Shown piece by piece: positions 50,945-63,570 of a stretch of 64,000 nt of DNA. Made by a program: the position numbers and the translations under genes. How positions within the stretch are numbered: the first letter of the stretch is position 1; each line of letters opens with the position of its first letter. The DNA is taken from assembly GCF_000006565.2 (NCBI RefSeq), contig NC_031469.1, positions 248,001-312,000 on the forward strand, in the 5' to 3' direction. The notes below the pieces were generated by a model. It saw only the letters and a list, made by a program, of their open reading frames with translations, was not told the DNA's origin and ran no database searches. Source of the DNA: Toxoplasma gondii ME49. Taxonomy: Eukaryota; Apicomplexa; Conoidasida; Eucoccidiorida; Sarcocystidae.

Positions 50945-51912
50945 TTACCGCCCCCTGCCTCTGTAGCCACCGTTATAGTCGTTGCCGTACTCGCCATTGT
51001 TGTACTCGGCGCCATAGTCACCGTTCCTGTACTCTCCCTCGTAGTTTCCTCCACGGCCTCCTCTGTAGCCTCCACGGCCACGGAAGCCTCCCCTGTAGCC
51101 TCCGCGGAACTCCCCTCCTCCTCGGTAGGCGCCCCGGCCGTAGCCGCCGCGGTATCCACCACGGTAGCCTCCGCGGAAGCCCCCGCGGTCACGGAAGCCT
51201 GAAGTGAGCAAAGACACCACAAGGAGGAAGGAATCTGATTCGACAAGGTGCGGTGCCACAGGGGAAAGAGCGGCGTGGCCAAACCCACACATGATGCACA
51301 ACAGAAAACGTAGGCGGTCCGAAACAGACCTCGTTCTCGCTTGATATGGAAAAGTCGGAGAATGCAGAACCGCGGGACGCTCATATTGTTTTATCTCCTA
51401 GATCTGTGCACAGTTCCCGAACAGTTTGAGATCGCGGAACTCTGGTGGAGAGGGCACTTTTTTTTAAGTGGCGAAACCTTACCTCCGGTTTTAGTAATTT
51501 CCTCGGGTTTCATTTCCTTCACGAGGCTCTCATCAATCGGGGCCTGGTAACCAGGGTCTTTCTGGTCCAGAGCATCGAACGAGAGCGTGATTTCGAGGAA
51601 TGAAACGACGCGGTCTTCCTTGACCTTGTCCAGTCCCTCCTCAGTTGGTTCATAAACGTCAGTGATCGTCGTACTTCCACACTTCGTGATTTGGTAAAGT
51701 CCCTTGAAGCGACGTTTCAAGACTTCTGCCAAGGTAACGGCACGTGCGATGGCATTGCCTGTTGCCTTGATGTTGATTTTTCGCATGTTCTGCTCTGTCA
51801 GAAGTCGTGCTGCGTACGCCACGTAGTTCATCACTTTGCCTGCCGAAGTGATGCGGATCTCGTTGGAGCCAATAGGCTCCTTGTCCTTGGGAACCTTTCT
51901 GTACTTCTCCAT
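50945..51912 (-). CDS. Alba2: Alba-domain nucleic-acid-binding protein with RGG tail
   Basis: Alba proteins bind RNA and DNA; in T. gondii two family members act in translational control. Exons 51483-51912 and 50945-51198 join in phase (..KTG|GFRDRGG..) and give 227 residues. Residues about 17-110 form the Alba fold, with NEIRITSAGKVMNYVAYAAR, the ATGNAIARAVTLAEVLKRR helix and GLYQITKCGSTTITDVYEP. The second exon is a low-complexity RNA-binding tail of RGG and GGYRGG/GGFRGG repeats ending in GGYRGRGR. The start at 51912 puts the conserved fold close to the N-terminus, as in the family. The name Alba2 rests on the RGG tail and the gene neighbourhood recalled from T. gondii, so the paralogue assignment is less certain than the family. 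Confidence 0.9.
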
Positions 51913-54900
51913 TTTGACGCTCGAAAAACAAAGAACTCCAAAAGGATGGCCCTCGAAATACACGTGTTGCACCGCAACGTCTGACGCAACTTGCCTCCTC
52001 GAGTTATGAGAAATCTTCGACCTCTGGTGCGAAAGGGGTAGTGTCAGTCTTTTAAAAAAGGCTGTTCAAAACACTATTGATTTGAACAGACTAACGAGGT
52101 AACCCCTCGAATCAGCAGGGACCTCTTTGATGCTGAGAAACACAGACACGGCACCGACGCCGTCCTTAGTTATCTCCGCAACACAACCGCTCACTCCCGT
52201 CGCAAGCACCGCTCTTTCCTCTCGACTCCGACACGGCGGTATTGTATTTGCGTCCTGAAAAAACACACAGCAGAAACACCGTCGGGAGAAACCATATGAC
52301 AGCTCGGCACCAAAACGGCGGCATTGTTGCCTTCTCTCCTTCCAGACGCGCGCGGCCCTAACCTTCTGACACCCCCAAGTTCCTTTTCTGAAGCGGCGGA
52401 GCAACCAAAAATGTCTCTACGAAAGAAAAAGATGCGGAAGACGTCCTGAGATTCAAAGATGTCACCCTCAATGACACACTGCCCTGTGCATACAATGCAC
52501 AAGCGACCGGCTGGCGGCACCCACGCGAATGACACGCCGAACAAACCCGGTAGCACACTACACAGTGCATGAAATTCATTGTTTTTTAGTGATGAAGACA
52601 TCGGAGAAAGCCCGAGTCAACGAGAGCGAACACATGGAGAAAGTTCCCCGATCCCCGGATGTACTGGCGGGGGGGGGAGGGGAATTGGGCTGCAGCGAAA
52701 GACTTGAAGCACATGGCGAATCATCAGAATAATCCAGACGGACGTAAACGCGTGGGGACAGCACGCTACAAAAGAGCTAACCTTCGTTCACAGCAAAGTC
52801 TCGAGAAGCACGTTCGCGGGTGCCCCTGTCAGTTTACACAGTGGCGAAGAAACCAAATCTGACTCTCCCGCACAACCGGTCGACGATGGCTCATCAAAAG
52901 AATCACGCCCTCAGAAGCGATGCGAAGGTTAACCTCAAACACGGAACCTTTTCGGAGCCAAAAAATGAGCATCAACGCACGTGGAAACAAAAAGAACGGG
53001 ACGGTTCTTCCAAAATTGCTGCTTGCCACACGCAATTTCTCCTGTCTCACCGTTCGCCGCAGAAGAAGGACGTCTCTGCTCATTCGGTTCCAAAACACGT
53101 TTCTCTTGTTGCCGCCGTACCGCCTTTCCAACGCGAGACTCTCCCTATTCTATCTCTCCGCGCAGTTCACCCACTCTTCATTTTCACTCTCATTGTGTTT
53201 TGGGGCGGGGAGGCCAGTCGTGGACTCCTGCACTGCCCTCCCTCTCGACCACAAGAGCGCAGCAGAAAGCACGGCGCCCCCCCGTCTTTTTCCCGAACCG
53301 CGCTTGCGGCGCACCCTGTAGCCGACATAAATACAGCAGCGGAAGCGCAACAACCCCGCGCCTGAGTAGGCAGACAGAAGGCATCCACAGTGACCGCCTT
53401 TCAGCTTTCCGAACACCTACAGTCCCACCTTGCGCGGTGCGCGACTGGTTTGCACTTTTTGCTGTTCCACCCTGGAGGCGATCATGCGATACAGGTTGAC
53501 CCACGACTTTGGACGACGAGAACAAGGCTGGCCAACTGCAACTGCTGTTGCAGCCTGTTCTGTTGCACTTGAGCGATCCTTTCTATGTTTCGAAAGTGTA
53601 GCCGTTGGCGCAAAAAGGAAATAACGATATGGAGTTCATACTCGGAATCGGGCAACCCGGAAGGAAGCCTGTAGTTTTTCTCATGCCTTTCCTTCCGCCA
53701 GGTGGCCCTGCAGGAACCCATTCGATGTCACATGCCACGGTACGTGACGGGCGAAGGAGGATTCCCGCCCATCGCAAAGTTTTACCAGATAGCGCATGGG
53801 TAAACCGGTTTAGGCGTGGAATCTTGGATGCCTCGTGTGGTAACCCGTGTTTGGAAGCGAGTCGCAGGTGCTCAACTCTACCCGAGAGGCGTGCCGGAAA
53901 ATACCTTTAGGTCTAAGGGATGCTTTTTTGTGGCACGATGAAAGTGAGCAAGAACTCTACAAATACGAATGTCAAACAGACAACTTAATAAACAGAACCG
54001 GATGAAGTGCGCTAGCTTGTTCGCGACTCAACTGAAGGATCATTTCCACCATAGGCAACTGGGATCCCAATTCGACTATCGGTGTTGCGGGAGTGGAGCG
54101 ACACCGCGGACCGTTGTACCGCAGTGTTCTTTCTGCACGCACGCATCGTTTTTAGACTACTCACAAACACCTCCCTAATGTACCGAACACGATTTAGGAA
54201 ATTCTCAATCAAACTTCCGATGAAAACGTCCACAGCATTTGTACAAAAGTCATTGACACGAAACCACCTGTGCACGCAGGCTGACCCAACCCTTGGAAAA
54301 CTGGAGAAGGAAGCTAGATGAAGGATTCTTTCTAAGGAAAAACACTACATATAGAAACGGACTGCTGGTGTTTGTTTTTCATGTTGGTGGACCCAATACA
54401 ATGTCCCTCGTATGCCCCCAAGAAACGTTCACCGAGACATGTAGCACTAGACGAGTTCAAAGAGTACTCTATGCAGAAGGTCACCACGGGGAAACACCAT
54501 CGACTCGACAGAGTCGACGTTCTCCACCTCGGCTGTCTTATTCAGAAGGCAAGCGAACATCTCTGCAGCAGGTACGAAACAAGTGTGAGTCCTACACATT
54601 CACGCCTGCCTCGCCGCAGGCCGTCCTGGATGCACGTCATACGGCAATAAGAGAATATCCTGTGATAATCGGATCATCGGTACTGCAACCTTTCAAGTGC
54701 TTCTTTCTAAGTCGGCTCTGATTCCTTCGTGAAAACAGGACTTCAGCAGCAATTGCTCGCGTTCCCATTTTGCAAAGTGCAGTCACGTGTCTCGTCTACC
54801 GTTTCAGGAAGATTTTCTGCGGTGATGTGAGGCCCTAACCCTCAGGAAGCAATAGGCGCAAAATGCAGACTTTGTGTTGCTACACGAATTTCAGGTGCGA

Positions 54901-55967
54901 CAAAAAAACGTTACGTCCACCAACGAAATGTTTCCCTGACTTTGCATTCTAGGCGCGGCACACCGGAACCTGTCCATAACACCTCATGAATCCCTCATCG
55001 CAAAGAAGCTGCCCATATAGATGAATACACGGGCGCCAAAACACAGAGGAAATGGCTACAAGAAGCAAATTCCTCCTCCCGTGTCGAGTCAAAGAATTTC
55101 TCCGCCCAACAAATAAGCGGAGTCGCGGCCACAGAACGGTGTGTTTTTGCAACAAACGTGCATATGTATGCATCCATATCACTACCTGGGCTAAAGTGAC
55201 ACCTGAACATATTTGACCTAAAATCAGCACTGGAACAAAGGAAGTCTTTTGGTGTGACGATTCTGGCCGGCGTAATTGCTAATCACTCATGCAGGAAAAC
55301 TACGACGATGCGACGTTTTCGGTGAAACAATTTGTGGTCGCGTACACCTGGGGCAACGAATTTTCCATTGCGGGCTGCCACTGACTGGATCAGTTCCCAT
55401 AAAATTTCGAATATCCTCTTTCGAGGAAATCAGCGCCACCTTCAGACATTTCCGACACACACTGCACCCACAGTTTTCCATGTTCCGTAAATCCGATTTC
55501 TTCACTGACTTCCCGCAGCACTGCGCCGTCACCAGAACGGGCGCCCCATCACTCGGAAAGGTTCTAGCTGCGAAAGAAAATAAAACAGGAGGGGCAAAGG
55601 GGAAACGATAGCTCCTATTAAGTATGAAAAAAACACGCGACAATGTCCCTTGCCGTAGCGGTTCCACCAGAAATCACGTGCTCAAAGAACAAACCCCTAG
55701 ACAACTGCACAGCGGAAAAAACCCAGTTGCAACGGCTTTTGTACCTTCGGCCCGCGACACAGAAATGGAAGACGTCCAAACCGCATTCCAGACCTGCGTA
55801 GCCGCACTGCGCAAACACCAATGCTTGGCTCGGAAACTTGTAAATTTCTCGATATGCTGTGCAGCATCAGAACGACCACGGAAAGCCATATTCCTTCGAT
55901 CGTTGTGTTGAACAAGCACGGCTGCAGCTGCGCACAAAGTAACCTCAACGGTGCGGACAACAGCTTC
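51913..55967. other. Spacer upstream of the Alba gene
   Basis: This 4 kb region should contain the Alba promoter and 5' UTR and the 3' UTR of the next minus-strand gene. Open frames at 52820-53365, 53605-53910 and 54293-54721 (plus) lack motifs and were not called. A minus-strand frame at 52191-52601 is listed separately as a weak candidate. Confidence 0.5.
52191..52601 (-). CDS. Weak candidate: small protein of unknown function
   Basis: A 136-codon frame starts MSSSLKNNEFHALC and contains hydrophobic, globular-looking runs (CSVLPGLFGVSFAWVPPAG, RLCIVCTGQCVIEGDIFESQ). It ends 279 bp before the Alba start on the same strand. A GTTAGG site near 52362 and a pyrimidine-rich TTTTTTCAG at about 52260 could splice it into another frame ending near 52069. 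I recognise no family. It could equally be an upstream open frame in the Alba 5' UTR or chance. Confidence 0.22.
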   Translation of the reverse strand: MSSSLKNNEFHALCSVLPGLFGVSFAWVPPAGRLCIVCTGQCVIEGDIFESQDVFRIFFFRRDIFGCSAASEKELGGVRRLGPRASGRREGNNAAVLVPSCHMVSPDGVSAVCFFRTQIQYRRVGVERKERCLRRE

Positions 55968-58900
55968 TTAGTTTGGACGTTTCTTACTAGGCGTCCTCCC
56001 GAAAGAATGTGACTCCAGGCCGCTTCGCCGTGAGAAACTGCTCAGGACGCTGTTATCTTCGTCGGTGTCCTCCTGAGTCAGGAAGCTTTCGATGCCTTTC
56101 TCGCTTAAAGTCCGTTCAAGTGCTCGTAGGTCGACTGCCCGCTTCTCCCCCTCTTCAGCGCGCGCACGCAGACTTGCGGCCCTACTTGTTGGCTTTGATT
56201 CCAGCTCAGGAAACATCTCTGGCGGTAGAGACATCATGCTTTGTTTCGGAGTGATCTCAGCCTCCGGCTTCGTTCCCTCTTCGGGAATTGAGCGCAGACT
56301 TGTGACTCTACTTGCTGGTTTTGATTCAGGCTCGGCAAACATATCTGGAGGTAGAGACATCATGCTTTGTTTCGGAGTGATCTCAGCCTCCGGCTTTCCT
56401 CCCTCCTCGGGAATAGTTCGCAGACTTCTCTCCTTATACACTGATCCGCTTTCAGGCTCAGCAAACATGTCTGACGACAGGGATATCAGGCTCTCTCGCG
56501 GGCTTGGGCGCCCCCCTTGTCCGGATAAAACTGAGAACGTGACTCGCGAAGTCGCTTGACGAAGAGGTGCACGCTCCTCCTCTTTGTCGCCAAAATCGAG
56601 CCGTAACGTTCCTAGACGCGAGGACATGCTCATTGTCTCCTCTTTGGATCCGGGAGATGCACTGCCATCTGGCATCTCATCTTCACGTTCAAAGAGAAGC
56701 CTGGGATACTCGTACATGCTGTCGCGGGGAAGCAGCTCAGCGCGGTGTGTCGGCTCACGCTCCGCCGCTTGAGAAAGAAGCTGCGGGTCGGTACTCGTGG
56801 CACTTGGAAGTCTTTGTTCCAAATGAGCCACTGTTTGAGCTGTTAAGGCAGATGACTTGCGAGACAAAAAGAGAGTACTTTGTCGAGACGGCTCTTGCTG
56901 GCTAGGCAGCGTGCTCCGCCGGCTTAACGGCTCCGACTGTGGTACGGCGCTGGGAAACACCCGAGAAGAGCGAAACACACAGAAACAATTCGCTCAAACA
57001 CTGCCACCGACTCCAAGTGGTATCCGAGGGTCCACAGTTCCTTTTGGATGACTGTCGAAAAGACGTCAGGAACACAGATAGTGGTCGTCCTTTTACAACT
57101 TAAACAATCCATACACACATCTAGTAGCTATAGGCTTCACTGGTCACGTTGCCGTTTCGTAGATAGACACACTACATACGGCTGGGTGTTTCGAAGCTAG
57201 TAGATGCAACGAAAGACCGACTCTGCGAATAAGTGAACCCTTCCACAGTTTTCGTTGTTGGGTGTTAGGTGCCAAGGAGAGGAAACTCATCGCTCACCTG
57301 CATTTCTGAGCATTTGCCAGCTCCTGCTGAAGCAAATAGCACCGATCAATGAGGGCGCCCACGCGGTCTTCCAGTTCTTGTTTCTGCAGAAAAGCAGCAG
57401 AGGAAACCATCAACCAAAGAATCTCCGCAGAACTAGGTTTCACAGCCAGCGTGCATCAACAGAAAAGAAAACACATTTTCGTTTCCATACTGCCACTCAT
57501 ATATATGTCAAAGTTCATCAGCTGCGTACCTCAAACATCACCGAACGCTCCAGTTGGAGTGCGTATATCCCCCTCATCCCAGCGGAGTGTCTGCATGCCA
57601 TGGCGAAAACTAGAAGCAGCACCAAGAGAAAAGAGTTTCAGTGTGCTTCGGCTGGCAACAGAAACATAACCAGAACCACAGAAAGGCCAAGCACAGCAAA
57701 TGCTAGCTACAACTGGTACAGGCATTCATGAAAGTCTGACAGACACAAAGAAAACAGCCTTTAGCAATAAGGTATTATGCCTCCAGTGTGCTTTCACCTT
57801 CAATACAGCAAATTGCCTGAACCACATTCTTGTTTGAACTACGCAGACACATCGTACAGAAAGGAGAAAACCGAATGGTCACTTACGAACGCATCGATTG
57901 ACAAGTGACATTCAGGTTCTCACCTGAACACGGAGAGCCTCTAGCTCGCTTCTGTCAGCCGATAGCGGACGCGGCGGCTGCAGGTTCCGAACCTCTTCGT
58001 CGTCAGCCCCTTGCGTCATCTGTGCAGAAAACGCAGAAAGCAAATCACGCTTCTCCCTGACGAACGATCATCCACAACACACTCACCCGCCTTGTGACAA
58101 GCACTACAGCAGAGAAACGTCTTCGAAGGCAAACATGCCCACACCAAGGGGATAAACACACATAGTTCGCAGCCGCGGAAACGAGAACAGGTTAAAAAAC
58201 TGCTGTAAGACTGCTTCTGGAGAGACGATCCTTACCATGAGTTCTGCTAGCTTCTCCGCATACTTGTTCTTCTTCCTCTCTGCTGCCTGGGCCTGAAAAG
58301 AAGGACGAGAAGGCATGACTGTGCTCTGGTATTCAGCAGCTCGCTACAAAGCGCCCCCCTCCCGGTCTTCGGGCAGCGCATGCTTGTCCACACTGGGCAT
58401 CATCTGCAGTCTTTCGGTGGCGTTTTTTCTTGCTGCGCCGACGTCGTCTCTCTGACAGTCACAAAGGAATGTTTCGCGAAACTTCGCTCGGCTTACTCTT
58501 GCAACAACGCGGTTGTAGATGTCTGTCACGCGTTGAATGTGGGAAGTGTAGAAGTCGGCGGCACTCTCCAGCTGCAGCACATCACAGGAGTCAAAAAGGC
58601 AATTACCGTGGACAGGCGTTTCCTAGCACTAGATCGAAGCGTACATCTGAAACAGTGGTGTTCAGTGAACTGTATGGAATCCACGGAGCACTAACAAAGC
58701 AGTCGTCCACTGCTCTCTCTTCACAGTTTTCTCCAGAGCGGTCGGTTACATCCAACTCCTGCTGAAATTGAGGTATCTTAGACCAGTGAATAAAAACTCA
58801 TGATGGTACTCCTAAGGACTCTAATACAGCTTCCGAGACGTAAAATAAAGAAACTCGAAACGTATATTCGACCGTGGCTTTGCCGTTGTTCCAGCCAACA

Positions 58901-59969
58901 CGTACAGGCCTCCATTTGCTGGATTCAATGGTCTGCTCACTTGCTTTGCAAGAGCGTCTCTCTCTGCCGTGACTTTCTTCAGCTCTTCTTCGGCCTCCTG
59001 CCGCTCCTCCGCAGTTGGCACGGCAGTGTCGGCGACCGGTGCCGGAGAGAAGCTTCGAGTGAACGTTTCCACAGGCTCAAATTCTGGAAGCAGATTATGG
59101 GCTGCGGCTTTTGAGGAGTGGCGGGAGAACGAGCCTGCCACCGCTGCAGGAGGCGTGGATTTCTCTATTTCCCCATTTTCGTCTGTTTCCGCTTCCCGCG
59201 GCACAGCAGCGGAGTCCATGGTTGACAGGTTCTCGGTTTCGGGGTCGAGATTCGTTGCCGAGGTGGCGGCGGCTGTCGCGGCCGCCAGTGCAGACTCTAG
59301 GTCTTGCACTTTCTGTTTTTCCTGGTCGAGCTCTTGGACGAGACTCGCGTTGGTCTTCCTGGCTTGCTCGAGCTCCGCGCTCACGGACTGGTGGAGCTGG
59401 ACCGCCTCGTCTCGCTCCTTCGTTAACACCTCGATTCTCTGCTTCAATTCGTTCGGGTCTGCATGCACCGAAGCCTGCGCTGAGCGGTGACTGAGGGCCG
59501 ACTCCGACGTGGTACCCGCTTCCTGCAGAGTCGAGGATTTGGATTTCTGCGATGCGTAGGAAGCAGCCGAGACCGACGTATCCGACCTCGACACCACCTC
59601 CCTTAGAGTCGCCTTCGACTCAGCGCGTTTGCTCTCTCGCTTTTTGACAGCCTTCATTGCTTCAGGCTCGCGTCGCTCGACGTCGGTATCGGAGCTCGCG
59701 TCGGAATCGGCGCGCTCATCTTGACTCTCTTCCTTTTCCGTCTCCGAATCAGATTTGGCGCTAACGCTCTCCTCGTCGCTCTCTTTCTCAGCTCTCTCCT
59801 TGTCGCTTTCGTTCTCGTTGCTCAGAGTCTTCACACTCGCTTCCCTCGGATCGCTCGACTCCTTCGTTTCCTCGCCCTCGTTCTTTGGCTGTGCACCTGC
59901 GTCAGCATTCTCAACTCGGTCGCTCTTGAATTCTTCCTTCTCCTCTTTCTTCTCGTCGGCAGCAGGGTC
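55968..59969 (-). CDS. Coiled-coil, Ser/Glu-rich protein with 42-residue repeats (5' end not found)
   Basis: Six exons join in phase: 58941-59969, 58497-58571, 58236-58292, 57924-58019, 57298-57383 and 55968-56949, giving 774 residues. The first listed exon opens at a clear acceptor (CCCTTTCAG) in phase 0 without an ATG, so at least one upstream exon is missing. The order is an acidic Lys/Glu/Ser-rich region, a coiled coil (ELKQRIEVLTKERDEAV and following), then four very short exons that extend the coil (AQAAERKKNKYAEKLAELM, KQELEDRVGALIDRCYLL). A Ser-rich tail carries three 42-residue repeats, and the protein ends at the stop at 55968. I recognise no named family. The composition suggests a cytoskeletal or scaffolding protein, which is inference. 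Confidence 0.75.
56127..56504 (-). repeat. Three tandem 126-bp units coding 42-residue repeats
   Basis: Units occupy 56379-56504, 56253-56378 and 56127-56252, read on the minus strand. Each encodes a version of (T/S)P(K/R)(Q/E)S(M/L)(M/I)SLPP(D/E)MF followed by AEPES, SRV/A.SLR and PEEG.KPEAEI. Units 1 and 2 are closest to the consensus; unit 3 diverges at its C-terminal end (ARAEEGEKRAVDL). Confidence 0.93.
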
Positions 59970-62900
59970 CTGAAAGGGAAGAAGGAGAGCCCAGACAGCG
60001 CAAACAGACAAACAAGCGAAAAGCTTCAGTTGTTATCTGATTGCTGTTGCTTGCCTGGTGACTTATATTATGATTATTATTAATGGGAGCACAGTTCCCT
60101 GGGTATCCACTCCAGTGCTCTGCCTTGGGCTTACAGTCACCCCCATGAATCGCAAGACCGAAAGACGACACATGAGGCACGAGTGACAAAGAAAACGACC
60201 AGGCCGTCTCTTCAGGGAAGTCTGATGAAAGTATTTCCCACAGCTAAGCTTTGAAACAGCCTAAAAGGTATGAAAGCGAAGAAACCTTCGTCTTCTCCGT
60301 GGACAAACTCACAGCGACGGACACGCTTATCCTAGCGACACCTCGACAAAAGTATACCAGATGAGAAAATAAGAGTGGAAGACTAGGCAGAAATGAAACA
60401 GTGAACGGTTCCTTCGAAACAGTCACAGACGATCGCCGTTCGGTGCAGCGCCCCTCTCCGGAGACCCCTCCCAAATACAGGCTGCGAAAGTAATCGAAAG
60501 CAATCTTGTTTACCGGCTTCCGCTTCTTCTTGAATGAAGGAAGACATCTGAAGAGCAGCACGCACAGGACAAACGCACCTCGCTCGAGTCTCGTACACGG
60601 CCACCGAGGACAAGGTCCGGAACCAGTCCAGGTGAAAACGACGTTGGTGGAAAAAAACTCACTACGGGGAAACCTGCAGGTCCACCTGGATAATCCTGGA
60701 AAACTTCGCCTGTGTTCCCAGCCAAAGACTCTCGACTTGCGTATTGCTTCACGATGCAAACATACACATTTCTTGTCAGCATGCGAATTGCCACTGCCAG
60801 ACATCTTCACGCAACAGACTTTGCAAAGCTTCCAGCATCCCCCCATAGCCGGAGTAGTCTTCTCTCAAAAAACCTTCAAAACGACGGTGCGTCGAGCAGA
60901 GCAGACACAGAAAAAATCCCTCCGAAATATCGCGGTCTAGTGGATAGAAAAGCGGCTATCAAGCGCCACCACGAGAACGGCCAAGAGAAACGGAACTGCC
61001 CCCGTTTGGTTCCATACTTAAGCAATCGAGAAGACAGAAGAAAAAAATTGAGTCACTTGTTCGTGGTTCCTCGAAGAAAGCGATGCACCTTTAGCGATTG
61101 CTTAAAACCCCCTGGAATAGTGTCGAAAAAAGCGGTGCTGTCCAGATGAGGTTACCCCCGTAGCCTACCCCGCCATTGTATAGTCCGTTAGTTCTGGAGT
61201 TCTTTCAACGACAAGCTGTTGGGAAGAAGGAAATGACACAGGGGCAAAACACATTTCATTAAATGGCGCTCTCACGGTCCAGCCGCGAACAACACAGTTC
61301 AAGTTGCCGCCATAAGCGGATACGGCACATGCGGCCTAGGCTCAGTCACGCTCTGAGACACACAGAAAGGCGTAACGCATCGTACCCTCGCGGTAGCAAA
61401 AACTTCGGCTCCTGTTTTTGAAAAAAATCATAGAACCTAGGGTAGGCTGAGACTCCGATAGCGTCCAAAGGTCGACTGCTAGGTAACGCGGCTCCCTAGG
61501 TTCTTCCCTCAGAAGAAGCGCATGGACTGCTGGTGATCGAGGACATTACAGTCGTGCGTTACCCTACCGGCGGAGAGATGCGGCAAGAATTGAAACGCCT
61601 CAACGACCTTTCTTTGCTCAAAAGTGGACAGACGAAGTCTCAGTCGCACACATATTGCGAGTCCTGCTGAGTGAGCAGATGGGGATTTGACAGATCTACC
61701 GAATCGACCACCTGCACAGGGTCGAGACCACAAGTTTTTGGCTCCGGAAAGAAGCCTAAACTCTTGGAAAGATCTAGAACGAAGCCCAACCTCTTGGAAG
61801 CAGTGGCAAAGGCGATGAGTCGCAGAGGGGAAATCGGCGCGGGAGCTGCAATTGACTCGCGGCTCGGCGGGCGCGGAGGCAGGGTGTCGAGCGGCAGGAG
61901 CTGAAGACGGAAAAAAACTCTTGACCTGTGCGTAGGAGCAAAAATGAGAGGACACAGCTGTGTGCTGTGTTCGATGAATGAGAGAAAAAGCTGGAGATGC
62001 GCAGACGAGACGGTCTAAACGCGGACGACAGACGGCAAGAAACTGGTCAACGGCGGTTCCTCAGTGTGACAACGCGCACGAACAGCAGCAGACTCTCACG
62101 GCTTACTCCCAGAATCGAGAGGTGACGGCTCTCGTCAGAGCGTACAGCGGGGAAAAATCCGACCGAAAGGACGATTGCTTACACAGAAAATTCGATACAC
62201 CCGGTCTCCGCTTACTTGAGAGGGGAAAATGTTAGGAACACGAAAGGGCGATAGCCACGTTGTCCTCACCGAATGGCGTGCTACGTCGCTCGTTGTAGTC
62301 ACCGCGCGAGCTCCCTTTCAAAGGATGATGGTATTCTTGTTCCAACGCAGAAAACTCTTCGTTTTCTTCTTTCGTTGGATAGGAGGGTGCCTCTTGGAAC
62401 AAACGGAAACAAGAAAAAGGCGTTGACGATGTTTCACCCTCTGTCCGCGGTATTAGCTGGATCGAAGCCTAGTCCTGAATAGCCCAGCTGTTGAATCGGG
62501 CGCGCGCTGAAGACTTTTGTGTGGCTAATGGGGCACTGTGCTACAAGGGTCTTTCGTAACTAATCTAGTGACACACCACACACTCTTTTTTCCATCGATG
62601 ATATGTGGATCTGTACAACTCCCACCAAAGGGCGGAGCCATTCAAACCAATGTATGCAAAGTGGTGCAGCTTGATAGTGTAGACACGTGTTGGAATCGCT
62701 CGACCACGCGGGAAGGGCAGGGAAAAACCTGGAAGGTTCTACGCCGTCAGGTGGACTGGCTCTACGTCGTGGGAAGAGGCAGAAGTGGTACCCAGTCGCT
62801 TAGATAATCGAGAAAGCAAAAGAGAAATGGGGACCTTTAAGTCTTCCCCAAGTAAACGGCTGTTTTAGACTCCCGTGAAAACGTACAAATTAGCAATATA

Positions 62901-63210
62901 ATCGTGTGTCCAATCGCCAACGACAGAAAAACGTAAGTTTTTGACGGACGCCGTACAATGAGTAATCCCTTTTATACACGTAGGATGGCGAGTTCAAGGT
63001 GCGATATGTCACGCTTTGCTGAGACAAAAATGGAACAAGGCCGGGCTCACGAGGTTCCCCAGCACGAAAAGTGAAAGCCTAAAAGAACTGCTACTACACT
63101 GAATAATCTGAAAGAAGTCTGCCTCAGTTGGGAAAGATCGAACAGGGTAAGTCGTTCAAGGGGAGCAGGCAAAACCTGGATAATATATTTAGTGAAGACG
63201 GAAGCAGGCC
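59970..63210. other. Region upstream of the coiled-coil gene
   Basis: The missing 5' exon or exons of the coiled-coil gene should lie here on the minus strand. One candidate, ATG at about 60550 (MSSFIQEEAEAG, preceded by CTCTTCAG and followed by a GTAAAC donor), does not match the phase of the exon at 59969. A GTG-initiated open frame at 61509-61955 has no family resemblance. The region also holds repeat copy 2 (60083-60130). Confidence 0.5.
60083..60130 (-). repeat. Short dispersed repeat, copy 2, with TAA-rich tail
   Basis: Read on the minus strand: GCCCAAGGCAGAGCACTGGA, then GTGGATACCCAGGGAACTGT, then GCTCCCAT. This is the inverted counterpart of 39502-39550. It is followed at once by TAATAATAATCATAATATAAG (60062-60082), a simple-sequence tail absent from copy 1. 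Confidence 0.72.
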
Positions 63211-63570
63211 ATGATTTTCGGGTTTCATCATACCTCGGTTCTCGTCATACCCAGCTACGAAGCCTCCACATATCTACGAGGCCCTCATGGTTCTACCAAC
63301 AAGACCCACCTCCACAACAGCAACCACGTTGACCTAGCTCAGAAACTTCCAGAAAAAGATACGCTCCGGTATCAGCGCAAGACATCTGCACGCGCCAAGG
63401 CGCTTTTCACGTCAGTGAAATGTGCGAGCGTTCTATGGAAGGCAAGTGCGTTCGCTTCGAACCTCTTTACTACTCCTGGTGTCGGAAAGCACTCTCCATT
63501 ACAGAGCCTGAGGCAGTTCTCTACCACTGCCCGGAATTACCCTGATCCGCTGCCGTCAAAATTTCGATGA
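63211..63570 (+). CDS. Weak candidate: 119-residue basic protein
   Basis: A single-exon frame begins ATGATTTTCGGG and encodes a basic protein with a C-terminal half rich in Ala, Ser, Lys and Arg (ARAKALFTSVKCASVLW, SLRQFSTTARNYP). I recognise no domain. RQFSTTARN looks like a mitochondrial presequence cleavage context, but it is near the C-terminus rather than the N-terminus, which argues for an exon of a larger gene or for chance. Confidence 0.25.
   Translation: MIFGFHHTSVLVIPSYEASTYLRGPHGSTNKTHLHNSNHVDLAQKLPEKDTLRYQRKTSARAKALFTSVKCASVLWKASAFASNLFTTPGVGKHSPLQSLRQFSTTARNYPDPLPSKFR

Noticed and set aside
52820..53365. Plus-strand frame of 181 codons upstream of Alba
   Set aside because: Low-complexity basic composition, several overlapping frames in the same stretch, no motif.
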